Assembly: GCA_016795375.1 (NCBI GenBank)
Contig: JAEUHJ010000045.1
Span: 53,922-117,921 of the forward strand
Direction: 5' to 3'
Source: Verrucomicrobiaceae bacterium
GTDB lineage: Bacteria; Verrucomicrobiota; Verrucomicrobiia; Verrucomicrobiales; Verrucomicrobiaceae
Length of the DNA: 64,000 nucleotides
This document shows positions 1-6,846 of this stretch, piece after piece (within the stretch, counting starts at the first letter, position 1; the number at the start of each line of letters is the position of its first letter). The notes beneath the pieces were generated by a model that worked only from the letters and a program-made list of their open reading frames with translations, did not search any database and was not told the DNA's origin. The position numbers were made by a program, and so were the translations under genes.

Positions 1-171
1 GACCGCGTCGTGCGCCTGACGCTCAGCCTGCCGTTGGATCGCATGGACCTCGTCGCCCTGGCCCACCAGGAGGGCAAGGTGCTCAGCGAGGACTATGAAA
101 CCGGCCGCGCGGAGATTCAGTGTGTGATTCCAAAGCGCTTTGAAAGCAGGTTCGCCAAGTTCGCCGTTTGA
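1..171 (+). CDS. hflX: GTPase HflX, C-terminal end (partial)
   Basis: Open reading frame entering from the left edge and ending in TGA at 169-171; 56 residues are visible. The tail has the pattern of the HflX C-terminal subdomain: a strand with 'LTLSLPLDRMD', then 'LVALAHQEGKVLSEDYE', then a strand ending 'QCVIPKRF'. HflX is a ribosome-associated GTPase that splits stalled ribosomes. The GTPase core lies outside the window, so the call rests on this tail alone. No downstream partner is evident; the next gene starts 146 bp later. Confidence 0.6.
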   Translation, partial: DRVVRLTLSLPLDRMDLVALAHQEGKVLSEDYETGRAEIQCVIPKRFESRFAKFAV

Positions 172-190
172 TCTGTGAGCGTGGCGCGGG

Positions 191-310
191 GCAAAGTTCC
201 AAGTTTCAGGTTTAAAGTTTTCAAGTTGCCGTTTCGTCGCTCAATACTTCCTCTTTTGACCGTTCTTCTTCGGCTTCCCAACTTTGAACCTTCAACCTTG
301 AACTTGTAAC
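191..310. repeat. Intergenic AAGTTT/CTTTGAAC imperfect inverted repeat
   Basis: The gap between hflX and the SDR gene has a purine-biased stretch at about 191-226 (repeated AAGTTT-like words) and a roughly complementary stretch at about 280-306 (repeated TTGAAC/TTCAAC words). Together they could fold into a long imperfect hairpin in the hflX 3' UTR or SDR 5' leader. The composition differs sharply from the surrounding high-GC DNA. Function unknown. Confidence 0.35.
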
Positions 311-317
311 TGCTTCC

Positions 318-1091
318 ATGTTCTCGCTCGCAAACAAAACCGTCATCATCACCGGCGCCGGATCAGGCATCGGCCAGGCCATCGCCGTTCTCTTTGCCAG
401 ACAGGGCGCGCATGTCGAGGTTTTCGACCTCAAGCAGGAATCCGCGCAGGAAACCGCTGATCAGATCAAGGCCGCGGGCGGCAGCGCGAACGCCACCGCC
501 TGTGATGTGGGCGATTTCGCCGGCGTGAAGGCGCTTTTTGACGCCGTGGCGGCGAAGCACGGCAAGATCGACATCCTCGTGAACAACGCCGGCATCGCCC
601 ACATCGGCACCGCACTCACCACGACCGAGGAGGACATGGACCGCCTGCACCGTGTGAACATCAAAGGCGTGCATGCCTGCGCGCAGGCGGCGTTGACGCA
701 CATGGTGACGCGGAAAAACGGCGTGATCCTCAACATGTGCTCCATCGCGGCGCAGATGGGGCTGGCTGACCGCTTCGCCTATTCGATGACGAAAGGCGCC
801 GTGCTGATGATGACCTACTCGATCGCCAAGGATTTCATCAAGGACGGCATCCGCTGCAATTGCATCGCCCCCGCGCGCGTCCACACGCCGTTCGTGGACG
901 GCTACCTCGCCAAAACCTATCCGGGCCGCGAGGAGGAGATGTTCCAGAAGCTCAGTGAAGCCCAGCCCATCGGCCGCATGGCGAAGCCTGACGAGGTCGC
1001 CGCCCTCGCGCTTTACCTGTGCAGCGACGAGGCATCCTTCGCCACCGGCACGAGTTACGCGCTCGACGGCGGCGCGGTGAATTTGCGCTGA
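318..1091 (+). CDS. SDR family NAD(P)-dependent oxidoreductase
   Basis: A 257-residue classical short-chain dehydrogenase/reductase. The Rossmann nucleotide-binding motif TGAGSGIG is at residues 13-20, the NNAG structural motif near 90, and the catalytic YSMTK (Tyr/Lys) near 155. The C-terminus has the usual FATGTSYALDGG strand. An aspartate after the second beta strand ('VEVFDLKQ') favours NAD(H) over NADP(H). The substrate cannot be read from sequence; related proteins oxidise sugars, secondary alcohols or 3-oxoacyl groups. The length is typical. The ATG at 318 lacks a clear Shine-Dalgarno sequence. The gene is host chromosomal and lies just left of the element's attachment site. Confidence 0.9.
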   Translation: MFSLANKTVIITGAGSGIGQAIAVLFARQGAHVEVFDLKQESAQETADQIKAAGGSANATACDVGDFAGVKALFDAVAAKHGKIDILVNNAGIAHIGTALTTTEEDMDRLHRVNIKGVHACAQAALTHMVTRKNGVILNMCSIAAQMGLADRFAYSMTKGAVLMMTYSIAKDFIKDGIRCNCIAPARVHTPFVDGYLAKTYPGREEEMFQKLSEAQPIGRMAKPDEVAALALYLCSDEASFATGTSYALDGGAVNLR

Positions 1092-1158
1092 CGAGGCATC
1101 GTTGTTGAATCTCGCGGTTGAAACTGCCCGTTTCCGGTGGGAATGACCGTCTCCCCGC

Positions 1159-1197
1159 GTCCCGGTAGTTCAATGGATAGAACGAGGGTTTCCTAAA
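1159..1197 (+). other. attL: 5' half of host tRNA-Arg(CCT)
   Basis: Positions 1159-1197 hold the acceptor 5' strand, D arm and anticodon loop of tRNA-Arg(CCT), then the sequence diverges. The same stretch is at 41376-41414 (33 bp perfect at 1165-1197, plus 5 bp separated by one mismatch at 1164). This is the left junction of the element. The acceptor half here (GTCCCGG) pairs completely with the 3' half left at 41440-41446, allowing one G-T pair, so this is the original host 5' half, cut off by the integration. Confidence 0.9.
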
Positions 1198-1324
1198 TCG
1201 GGAAGCGGGTGTTGCATGGGTTTGCAGAGCGTTGCAAAGCATTGTGCCACAAGGAAAAACGGGGGTTCCCCCTTTGCATCGTGTTGCGTGCCGCAGCATG
1301 GTTTTGCCCAAATTTGAGGCTCAA

Positions 1325-1345
1325 CCGTATAATTTTCCGTATAAT
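1325..1345. promoter_or_regulatory. Paired CCGTATAAT motifs near attL (candidate integrase arm sites)
   Basis: Two identical 9-bp motifs, CCGTATAAT, at 1325-1333 and 1337-1345 (12-bp pitch). A near-identical pair sits just inside the opposite end (41301-41309 and 41314-41322, 13-bp pitch). Tyrosine integrases of the tRNA-targeting type bind arm sites flanking the core, so a pair near each end fits that role. Each motif also contains TATAAT, so a promoter reading is possible. Confidence 0.45.
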
Positions 1346-1371
1346 GGTCCGGCGCTGTTTTGCGCCGAAAA

Positions 1372-1746
1372 TCAGAGCATGTAGCCGTGTTTGCGGAGCC
1401 AGTCGGAAAGTGCTTCGGCAACGATGTCCTGCTGAGTGAACGGGTTCTGCCGCTGCAATTTTCGCTGCATGGAAGCAGTCAAAAGCGCGGTGCTGATCTC
1501 TGCTGAAATCCTCGTGTTGAGAGCCATGACGCCTGACATGGCGACCTGCGGGTTGAAGATGGGCGTTGTGGGTTGGAATGCTGGCTGCGGAGCTGCTTCC
1601 TGTTTGAGTGCTGTTCTGGGCATAGGGGCGTCCTCCTTCCTCTGGGTTGTTTTCTTGGGTTTCTCTTTGGGCTTTGGTGTTTCTGGATTGAGGAACGCTT
1701 CCTCCTCTGGAGTCAGTCCATCGCCAAGTGTTCTGCGCTTAACCAC
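1372..1746 (-). CDS. Plasmid partition partner, ribbon-helix-helix-like protein
   Basis: A 124-residue protein. The first 65 residues are charged and proline-rich and probably disordered. The C-terminal part ('LNTRISAEIS...', then 'DIVAEALSDWLRKHGY') resembles the ribbon-helix-helix proteins that accompany ParA on plasmids. Its start overlaps the 3' end of the parA gene by 8 bp, so the two are translationally coupled. Expected role: bind a centromere-like site, stimulate the ParA ATPase and autoregulate the operon. The fold is inferred from the pattern, not from a definitive motif. Confidence 0.65.
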   Translation of the reverse strand: MVKRRTLGDGLTPEEEAFLNPETPKPKEKPKKTTQRKEDAPMPRTALKQEAAPQPAFQPTTPIFNPQVAMSGVMALNTRISAEISTALLTASMQRKLQRQNPFTQQDIVAEALSDWLRKHGYML

Positions 1747-2374
1747 GGGTCATCTCCTTCATGAGCTGCTGCATTTCATGGGACGCGAGCAAGGCTGACG
1801 CTCCCATTTGCCAGACAACTTTCGCCTGCCCCGCTGCATCCGCGAAACTCTGACGTTGGGAAAGTCCGCCAAGAACATCAATCCCCAGCTTCTTCGCAGC
1901 ACCTAGCATTTCGCGACTGAGACGGCCTCGCTTCTGAAGCTTGTTTGGAATGAGCACGCCGGTTGGCTTTCCCCTTCTGGCCTTCTGCGCTTCGCGGAGC
2001 AACTGCACTGCTTTTGAAGCAGCGCGAAGATCCAGGATGGAAGGACCGCAAGGTAGAAAGACGCGGTCGGAACGGAGCATGACTGCCCTTGTTGTTGAGG
2101 AAAGACCTGCCGGTCCATCAATGACTACATCATCTGCGTTTTCCGCGAGTTTTGCCACTCGTTGAACGATGTCCTCCGGCTCTGAAATCAGTTCCAGCCG
2201 GATGGGAAGGCCAAGCTCCCGAATCCATTGCGATGCCGAATTTTGCGGATCAGCGTCGATGAAAGTGACGCTGCGTTTCTTTTTGGCGAGCCATGCAGCA
2301 AGGTGAACCGCGATTGTGGTTTTGCCGACGCCGCCCTTTGAATTTGTAAGTCCATAAATCATGTATGGGCACAT
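1739..2374 (-). CDS. parA: ParA family partition ATPase
   Basis: A 211-residue deviant Walker ATPase. The P-loop KGGVGKTT is at residues 13-20 with the signature lysine, 'FIDADPQNSA' follows near 39, and a Walker B strand 'DDVVIDGPAG' near 80. The small size and lack of an N-terminal HTH fit the Type Ib ParA/Soj-like plasmid class. With the overlapping RHH gene it should segregate the element when extrachromosomal or stabilise it otherwise. The ATG at 2374 has a weak upstream AGG; an in-frame ATG at 2362 (MIYGLTN...) is an alternative closer to the family's usual N-terminus. Confidence 0.9.
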   Translation of the reverse strand: MCPYMIYGLTNSKGGVGKTTIAVHLAAWLAKKKRSVTFIDADPQNSASQWIRELGLPIRLELISEPEDIVQRVAKLAENADDVVIDGPAGLSSTTRAVMLRSDRVFLPCGPSILDLRAASKAVQLLREAQKARRGKPTGVLIPNKLQKRGRLSREMLGAAKKLGIDVLGGLSQRQSFADAAGQAKVVWQMGASALLASHEMQQLMKEMTRG

Positions 2375-2534
2375 GATAGTGCCTGTTCACGAACACTGAA
2401 CTGTTCGTCAGCCAGCAGACTGCGCATCGGCTCTTTTTATGGAACATGGTGGCAGACTTGCAACACAGCCAGCTTGCAAGATTGCTAGCTTGCTCGCAGC
2501 TCATAGCGATCTGCTCTTCCCTCAAATGCCTGAC

Positions 2535-2570
2535 GGCAGGCGAGCCTCTCCAAAAGGCTCGTCGCCTGCC
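2535..2570. repeat. GC-rich hairpin between parA and the iterons
   Basis: GGCAGGCGAGCC at 2535-2546 and GGCTCGTCGCCTGCC at 2556-2570 pair over 12 bp with a 3-nt bulge and a 9-nt loop. The following sequence is T-rich. It lies between the outward-pointing parA and rep genes, so it may be an origin structure or a terminator for transcripts entering the origin. Confidence 0.5.
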
Positions 2571-2656
2571 GACGGGTTTAAGTGTTTTAATTCTTTGTTT
2601 AAGTAAGGTTTATGGATGCCGAAAGCCTTGCGCTACTTGGCTTGCAGAGGTGTTCT

Positions 2657-2839
2657 GGTCGCTGGAGCCACGATAGAAGGTCGCTGACCCCACGATAGCA
2701 AAGTCGCCAGCCCCCCGATACCCGGTCGCTGGCCCCGCGATAGGGTCGCTAACCCCCCGATATTTCAAGGTTGTTGGCACCACGAGGGGTGTTCGTCCCA
2801 AAGGCCGAAATCATCCAGAAGGTCGCTGGCACCACGATA
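2657..2839 (+). repeat. Iteron array (probable replication origin)
   Basis: About seven degenerate copies of a 19-bp word with consensus GGTCGCTGRCNCCACGATA. They start near 2657, 2679, 2702, 2724, 2744, 2769 (the most degenerate) and 2821; the first five have a 20-23 bp pitch, about two helical turns. The array ends 36 bp before the rep start codon, the classic arrangement of an iteron-controlled plasmid origin, where Rep binds the repeats to open the origin and to limit copy number. Confidence 0.8.
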
Positions 2840-2874
2840 TTGTTATTTAACATCGAATCTGGTATGCCCATTGA

Positions 2875-4047
2875 ATGGGCAGGAAGATCGAGGGTGGCAT
2901 CATAGAAAATCAAGACCTTGCGCGGTTTACCGCCTCCCCTGCAAACGTGGCTCCCAAAGACCAGATTGATCTGATGGCCCGAAACTGGTTCAGCCTGACT
3001 CCAGGCCGCACGGAGCCAATTCAGCATCAGTATGTGGATGCCAAAACCGGCCTTACGGAGACCGTCCGTATCACAGGAAGTGCTGAATACGGAATAGCCA
3101 CAATCTTCGACCAGGATTTGCTCATCTTCGCAATCTCGCAGTGGATTGATGCGAAACGCTCCGGGCTGGAGCCTTCACGAAGAATTCACTTCACTCCTTA
3201 TCAGTTCTTTTCCTGGCTGGGCATTGCTCCACATGGGACGGCGTATGCGCGACTCAAGGAAGTGCTTCATAGACTCAAAATGACGAGCATCCAGACGACG
3301 ATTCGGTCTGAGACCGGGAAACGTAATCGTAACCGCATCAGGCAGTTCTCATGGATTTCAGAATGGGAAATCACAGAAGAGCAAGGCGAGGTGCGCGGAA
3401 TTGAGGTCGTGCTGGCGGAGTGGCTGTTTGAAAGCATCCAGGATTTTCACGTCCTCACGCTGGACAAGCGCTATTTTGAGATTCCGGGAACCGTGGAGCG
3501 CTGGCTGTATCTTTATGCTCGCAAGGCCACCGGCGGGCCGAGCGGCATCTGGAAGGAGAGCTTCAAAAACCTCTACCAAAAGTCGGCATCACAGCAGGAA
3601 TACAAGCATTTTGCGAGCACCCTCCGAAAGTTGGCAAAGAAGGACAATCTTCCCGGAATGCGCCTCGAAAAGGTCTGTTCCGTAGCGGGCAAAGACATGC
3701 TGTTGATGGAACGCATGGACAAGCGTTCCTCAACTGAGGCGGTTGCGGCACCGGCCAAGGCTGAGATTCAGCTTTCGCTCATTGAACGAACGCCACTTGA
3801 GGAAGCCTGGGAGAACGTCCTTGAAATCATGCGCAAGCGCGAGGGCGCTGAGCAGGTGCGGGCTTGGTTGGAGAAACTTCATCTGGTTAGTCTCCAGGAT
3901 GAAACGCTCAAATTCCGCGCTCCAACCAAGTTCATCGCTGAGTGGGTCTCGAACAATTTCAAGCACAAGCTCGAATCTGCCTGGGAATCAATCGGGCAAC
4001 CGTTAAAGGGCATCTGCATCGAGTCCGGTTCAAAAAAGGCTGCTTAG
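2875..4047 (+). CDS. RepA-type plasmid replication initiator with C-terminal DnaA-N-like domain
   Basis: A 390-residue protein. Residues about 60-290 match the replication-initiator-protein-A (RPA) family: 'YGIATIFDQDLLIFAISQWIDA' near 73, two winged-helix-like segments and 'RRIHFTPYQFFSWLG'. Residues about 308-370 look like the N-terminal domain of DnaA: 'LEEAWENVLEIM', 'VRAWLEKLHLVSL', 'TLKFRAPTKFIAEWV'. In DnaA this domain contacts the DnaB helicase and regulators. A Rep carrying its own copy could recruit the replicative helicase directly; that function is inferred. The gene lies directly downstream of the iterons. Start chosen at ATG 2875; no strong ribosome site is visible. Confidence 0.82.
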   Translation: MGRKIEGGIIENQDLARFTASPANVAPKDQIDLMARNWFSLTPGRTEPIQHQYVDAKTGLTETVRITGSAEYGIATIFDQDLLIFAISQWIDAKRSGLEPSRRIHFTPYQFFSWLGIAPHGTAYARLKEVLHRLKMTSIQTTIRSETGKRNRNRIRQFSWISEWEITEEQGEVRGIEVVLAEWLFESIQDFHVLTLDKRYFEIPGTVERWLYLYARKATGGPSGIWKESFKNLYQKSASQQEYKHFASTLRKLAKKDNLPGMRLEKVCSVAGKDMLLMERMDKRSSTEAVAAPAKAEIQLSLIERTPLEEAWENVLEIMRKREGAEQVRAWLEKLHLVSLQDETLKFRAPTKFIAEWVSNNFKHKLESAWESIGQPLKGICIESGSKKAA

Positions 4048-4055
4048 AAAAGCGC

Positions 4056-4943
4056 TCATGTCCTCTGGCGAAAGAAATCGATCGCTTCGTTGAGCATCGC
4101 TGCCTTCTCATTGTTCTCGGCTGCTGAAGAGTTCGGGTCGGGATGGAAAGCCTTGATGAGATCGCGATAATTGCGTTCAGCCTGCTCAACATCGTAGGGC
4201 GGATGGGGTGGCATCAGCCTGAGCAATTCCGCGTATCGCTGCTCTCTGGCTCTTTCATTCTCGTCTGGAGCCGTGTTCGGAGCGCGTTTGGCGCGTGGTT
4301 TCCGGCCACCTGCGTTTGGCAGAGGGGCATCAGTAAAGGTGCCGCCAGCGGGCATTTTCTCCTCCGCGTCCTCGATGATGTCGCCGTGCTTCTTCTCTGA
4401 TCTGATCCCGTACCAGTAGTTGATGAATTCCTTCAGCCACATGCCTGCCATGACAAAGATCAGCCAAGTGGAGAGTCGTTGCTCGCCCATGAATGCCCGA
4501 AGTGCTGTGGCAGCAACGAATACGAATGCCGGTTCAAACCATAGATGAAGCAGGGTTTCAAAACGCGCATTGCCCCGATTCTGCGAGAAGCCCGGAAGCC
4601 TCAAAAGATGCGAGGTGCCGGAATAGAAATCGTGGCGCCCTTGTTTTCTGGTTTCGCGGAGGACAGCCACCGCAAGGTGAAGGATGTAGAGCAAGGAAGC
4701 GCCGATGGCGAACATTGCCACGGCCCAATATTTCGTCCAAGCGCCCTGCTCATTCCATGCGTAGATGACGAACAAAAGAGTAGCCCAGATGAAGGAGAGA
4801 AAAACGCTTTTGGGGCTGAGGAAGGAGAATCCAAAACCGGATCGCAGGAAGACGATGGCCGGTATGGCAAGCCAATGCAGAATCGGACTGATGAGAGGAA
4901 CGCTCGGAAGCGGGCCTGAAGTTTGGATCTGCCTGTCTTTCAT
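4056..4943 (-). CDS. Membrane protein with C-terminal J domain
   Basis: A 295-residue protein. The N-terminal half has about five hydrophobic segments (roughly residues 20-42, 45-65, 72-95, 133-152 and 158-175). A charged Pro/Ala-rich linker follows, then a C-terminal J-domain-like segment: 'NYRDLIKAFHPDP' with the HPD tripeptide and a closing helix 'AAMLNEAIDFF'. J domains stimulate Hsp70 ATPases. It starts 8 bp after the coupling-ATPase gene and must be co-transcribed with it. Because that ATPase lacks transmembrane segments, this protein may be its membrane anchor or a DnaK recruiter during transfer; that role is inference. Confidence 0.7.
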   Translation of the reverse strand: MKDRQIQTSGPLPSVPLISPILHWLAIPAIVFLRSGFGFSFLSPKSVFLSFIWATLLFVIYAWNEQGAWTKYWAVAMFAIGASLLYILHLAVAVLRETRKQGRHDFYSGTSHLLRLPGFSQNRGNARFETLLHLWFEPAFVFVAATALRAFMGEQRLSTWLIFVMAGMWLKEFINYWYGIRSEKKHGDIIEDAEEKMPAGGTFTDAPLPNAGGRKPRAKRAPNTAPDENERAREQRYAELLRLMPPHPPYDVEQAERNYRDLIKAFHPDPNSSAAENNEKAAMLNEAIDFFRQRT

Positions 4944-4951
4944 TGTGGAAC

Positions 4952-6490
4952 TCAGTAGCGTTGGGGGAATGAATGGCGGATGTGGTTCTGTGCGACCGGC
5001 TCGCCTTTCTTCATGCCAAGCCAGCGTCTCCCTCCCTGAAAAATGATTGCATCTGCCAGGAAGTTCGATTCCGCGCCTCCGGTGCGAAGCATGGTGAACT
5101 CCTGTGGTTGCACAACGTATTCAACGACCATGCTGCCCCCGGCGCTCTGATTCATTGCCCCGCCCTTTGCCAGTGCCTCGGAAAGCCCGCCGTAGAATTG
5201 CGCTTGCCGGGTTTTGCCGATTGAGTCGGAAGCCCAGTTGTTGGTATTGGGATCGCCGTTCGCGTGGAAAATCTTGGTCTGGAGGTTGCCCAAAAAGCTC
5301 TCGGCGTCCGACCGCGCATTCTGTCCGCCAAAGGCGGAAAAGTAGCTGGGGAGGTTCTGGGTCAAATAGACGGTGCAGGCGCGAGAACTGCGAGCGGTGC
5401 TTTGGAAAAGCGCATCGTAGGAATTGACGAAAAACTGAGATTCGTCCGCCCAAAGAAAGACGGGGCGAGCCGCAGCCTGTGCCGCTTCGCGGGACGTGCC
5501 TGCGGAAATCCTCCGTTCGACGGCTCGCTGCCAGATGAATTTGAAGAGCACCTGGGCGAACTGTCCCAGCTCGTTGAACTCCTTCACCGGGAGGTTGAGA
5601 AGGATCACCCTGCCCTTGAAACAATCCTCAGGGCCGAATGTGAGGTCAGTGCAAAAAAGATCCCGCAGCAGGCCCCGCAGGAAGCAGTCGGCCATACTGG
5701 TGAAGGTGGAGACGATCACGGACCGGGTTTCTGGGGCCAGCGAGGGAAATTCCCGCATCCAAAAGTCGCGGGTCAGCTCAAAATCACTGCTCCGCCCCTT
5801 TTCATGCGCCCTGCCCGCCGCCACCTCCAGGAGGGCGGCGCAGGCAGATACCTTTTTCCAGTCGGGATTTTCTGCCTCTTCGACCGAACGCGGGGCGGAA
5901 GTGATGATGCGGTAAAGGGAAGGAAGATCAATGTCATCGAGGGCGAGGACGGCAAGGTCAATGGCGTTACGGAGGAGCTGTTTGAGGGTCCGCTGCCAGT
6001 AGGCGTCCTGCCCGCCTCCCTGCCCTTGCTTTCGTTCGGCGGCTTCGAGCACGCTGCAAAAGAGGTTCACCAGATTCTCGGTATGCCCTGCCCCCGTTCC
6101 GGGCCGCTTGAACTCGTAGCGAAGGAAGTTGAAGCGGTGGGGGCCGCCCGGCTCGACAATGAGCAAATCTGACTCACGTCCGGCAGCCTGGGCGTAGCGC
6201 CGCCATGACAGCACTTCATCGCTTTTGGCGGTCAGGACCAGTCCGCCAAGGTTGGATTCCATGAATGCCCTTGCGATGGCCTGCCCGCTCCCGGAAGACT
6301 TTCCAGAACCCGTTGCCCCGAAAATCTGCACTCCTTCAAACGCATCCTTGAGACACCAGTAGTTTTCGGGCGGGCAGTTTTTGCCGTCATGGCTCAACTC
6401 CAAAAGTGCCTCATCATCGTCCGGCCAATTCGGTTTTGGGGTGGATTGGGAGGCGTCCAGGGGACGCTTGGCGAGAGTGAAATCATCCAT
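4952..6490 (-). CDS. Type IV coupling protein-like ATPase (VirD4/TraD/TraG family)
   Basis: A 512-residue ATPase. Walker A GATGSGKSS is near residue 55, 'GGLVLTAKSDEV' near 80, 'VILLNLPVKEFNELGQFAQVLFKFIWQ' in the middle, Walker B 'PVFLWADESQFF' near 345, and a 'VYLTQNLPSYF' sensor strand. In the family these hexamers dock the relaxosome to a secretion channel and pump DNA. The protein begins almost directly with the ATPase domain and has no N-terminal transmembrane helices, which is atypical for a coupling protein. The gene diverges from the relaxase gene across a repeat-rich 356-bp spacer. The start codon has no evident Shine-Dalgarno sequence. Confidence 0.82.
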   Translation of the reverse strand: MDDFTLAKRPLDASQSTPKPNWPDDDEALLELSHDGKNCPPENYWCLKDAFEGVQIFGATGSGKSSGSGQAIARAFMESNLGGLVLTAKSDEVLSWRRYAQAAGRESDLLIVEPGGPHRFNFLRYEFKRPGTGAGHTENLVNLFCSVLEAAERKQGQGGGQDAYWQRTLKQLLRNAIDLAVLALDDIDLPSLYRIITSAPRSVEEAENPDWKKVSACAALLEVAAGRAHEKGRSSDFELTRDFWMREFPSLAPETRSVIVSTFTSMADCFLRGLLRDLFCTDLTFGPEDCFKGRVILLNLPVKEFNELGQFAQVLFKFIWQRAVERRISAGTSREAAQAAARPVFLWADESQFFVNSYDALFQSTARSSRACTVYLTQNLPSYFSAFGGQNARSDAESFLGNLQTKIFHANGDPNTNNWASDSIGKTRQAQFYGGLSEALAKGGAMNQSAGGSMVVEYVVQPQEFTMLRTGGAESNFLADAIIFQGGRRWLGMKKGEPVAQNHIRHSFPQRY

Positions 6491-6846
6491 GCGGTAGGAG
6501 TGGGAGGCGGCTGAAAGCCTAGCCGTTCAGCCGACCTGGGGCGAGCGGAAAAGACAGCCTAAGCACTGCTTAGGGGAGATGTCTGAAGACACTGTTGCAA
6601 TATTGCTAGCAAGCTAGCACGCACGCAAGAACGCCAGCTTTCAAGGTGGCAAGGAGGCCAGCAATCAGGCTCGCTGGCTTGCATTGCTGCTGGCTGGCAA
6701 GCATTCAAACAAGGTGGCAATCTCGCGAGGTAGAAGGCATACTTGCTGGAGAGCGAGAATGCCCGCTTGCGAGGTTGCAAGTAGGCAAGTTCTGCCTACC
6801 GGGCAGCAAAATGGATTTGGCGGGCAAATTATGGTAATCTGAAACA
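6491..6846. other. Divergent intergenic region, candidate oriT
   Basis: This 356-bp gap between the coupling-ATPase and relaxase genes is dense in short related words (GGCAAG, TTGCTAGC, GCTGGC and their complements). It includes a perfect 7-bp inverted repeat GTAGGCA/TGCCTAC at 6781-6787 and 6793-6799. The TTGCTAGC/AGCAAGCTAGCA cluster near 6603-6620 has a related sequence, in opposite orientation, at about 2470-2500 near parA. MobF relaxases usually act at an oriT adjacent to their own gene, so this is the best oriT candidate. No nic site can be assigned. Confidence 0.45.

Noticed and set aside
2610..2801. Short leftward frame over the iterons
   Set aside because: Its repetitive product merely reflects the iteron repeat; the region is better explained as an origin.
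2657..2839. CRISPR array
   Set aside because: Repeats are degenerate, almost without spacers and directly before a Rep gene; no cas genes are present. This is an iteron array.
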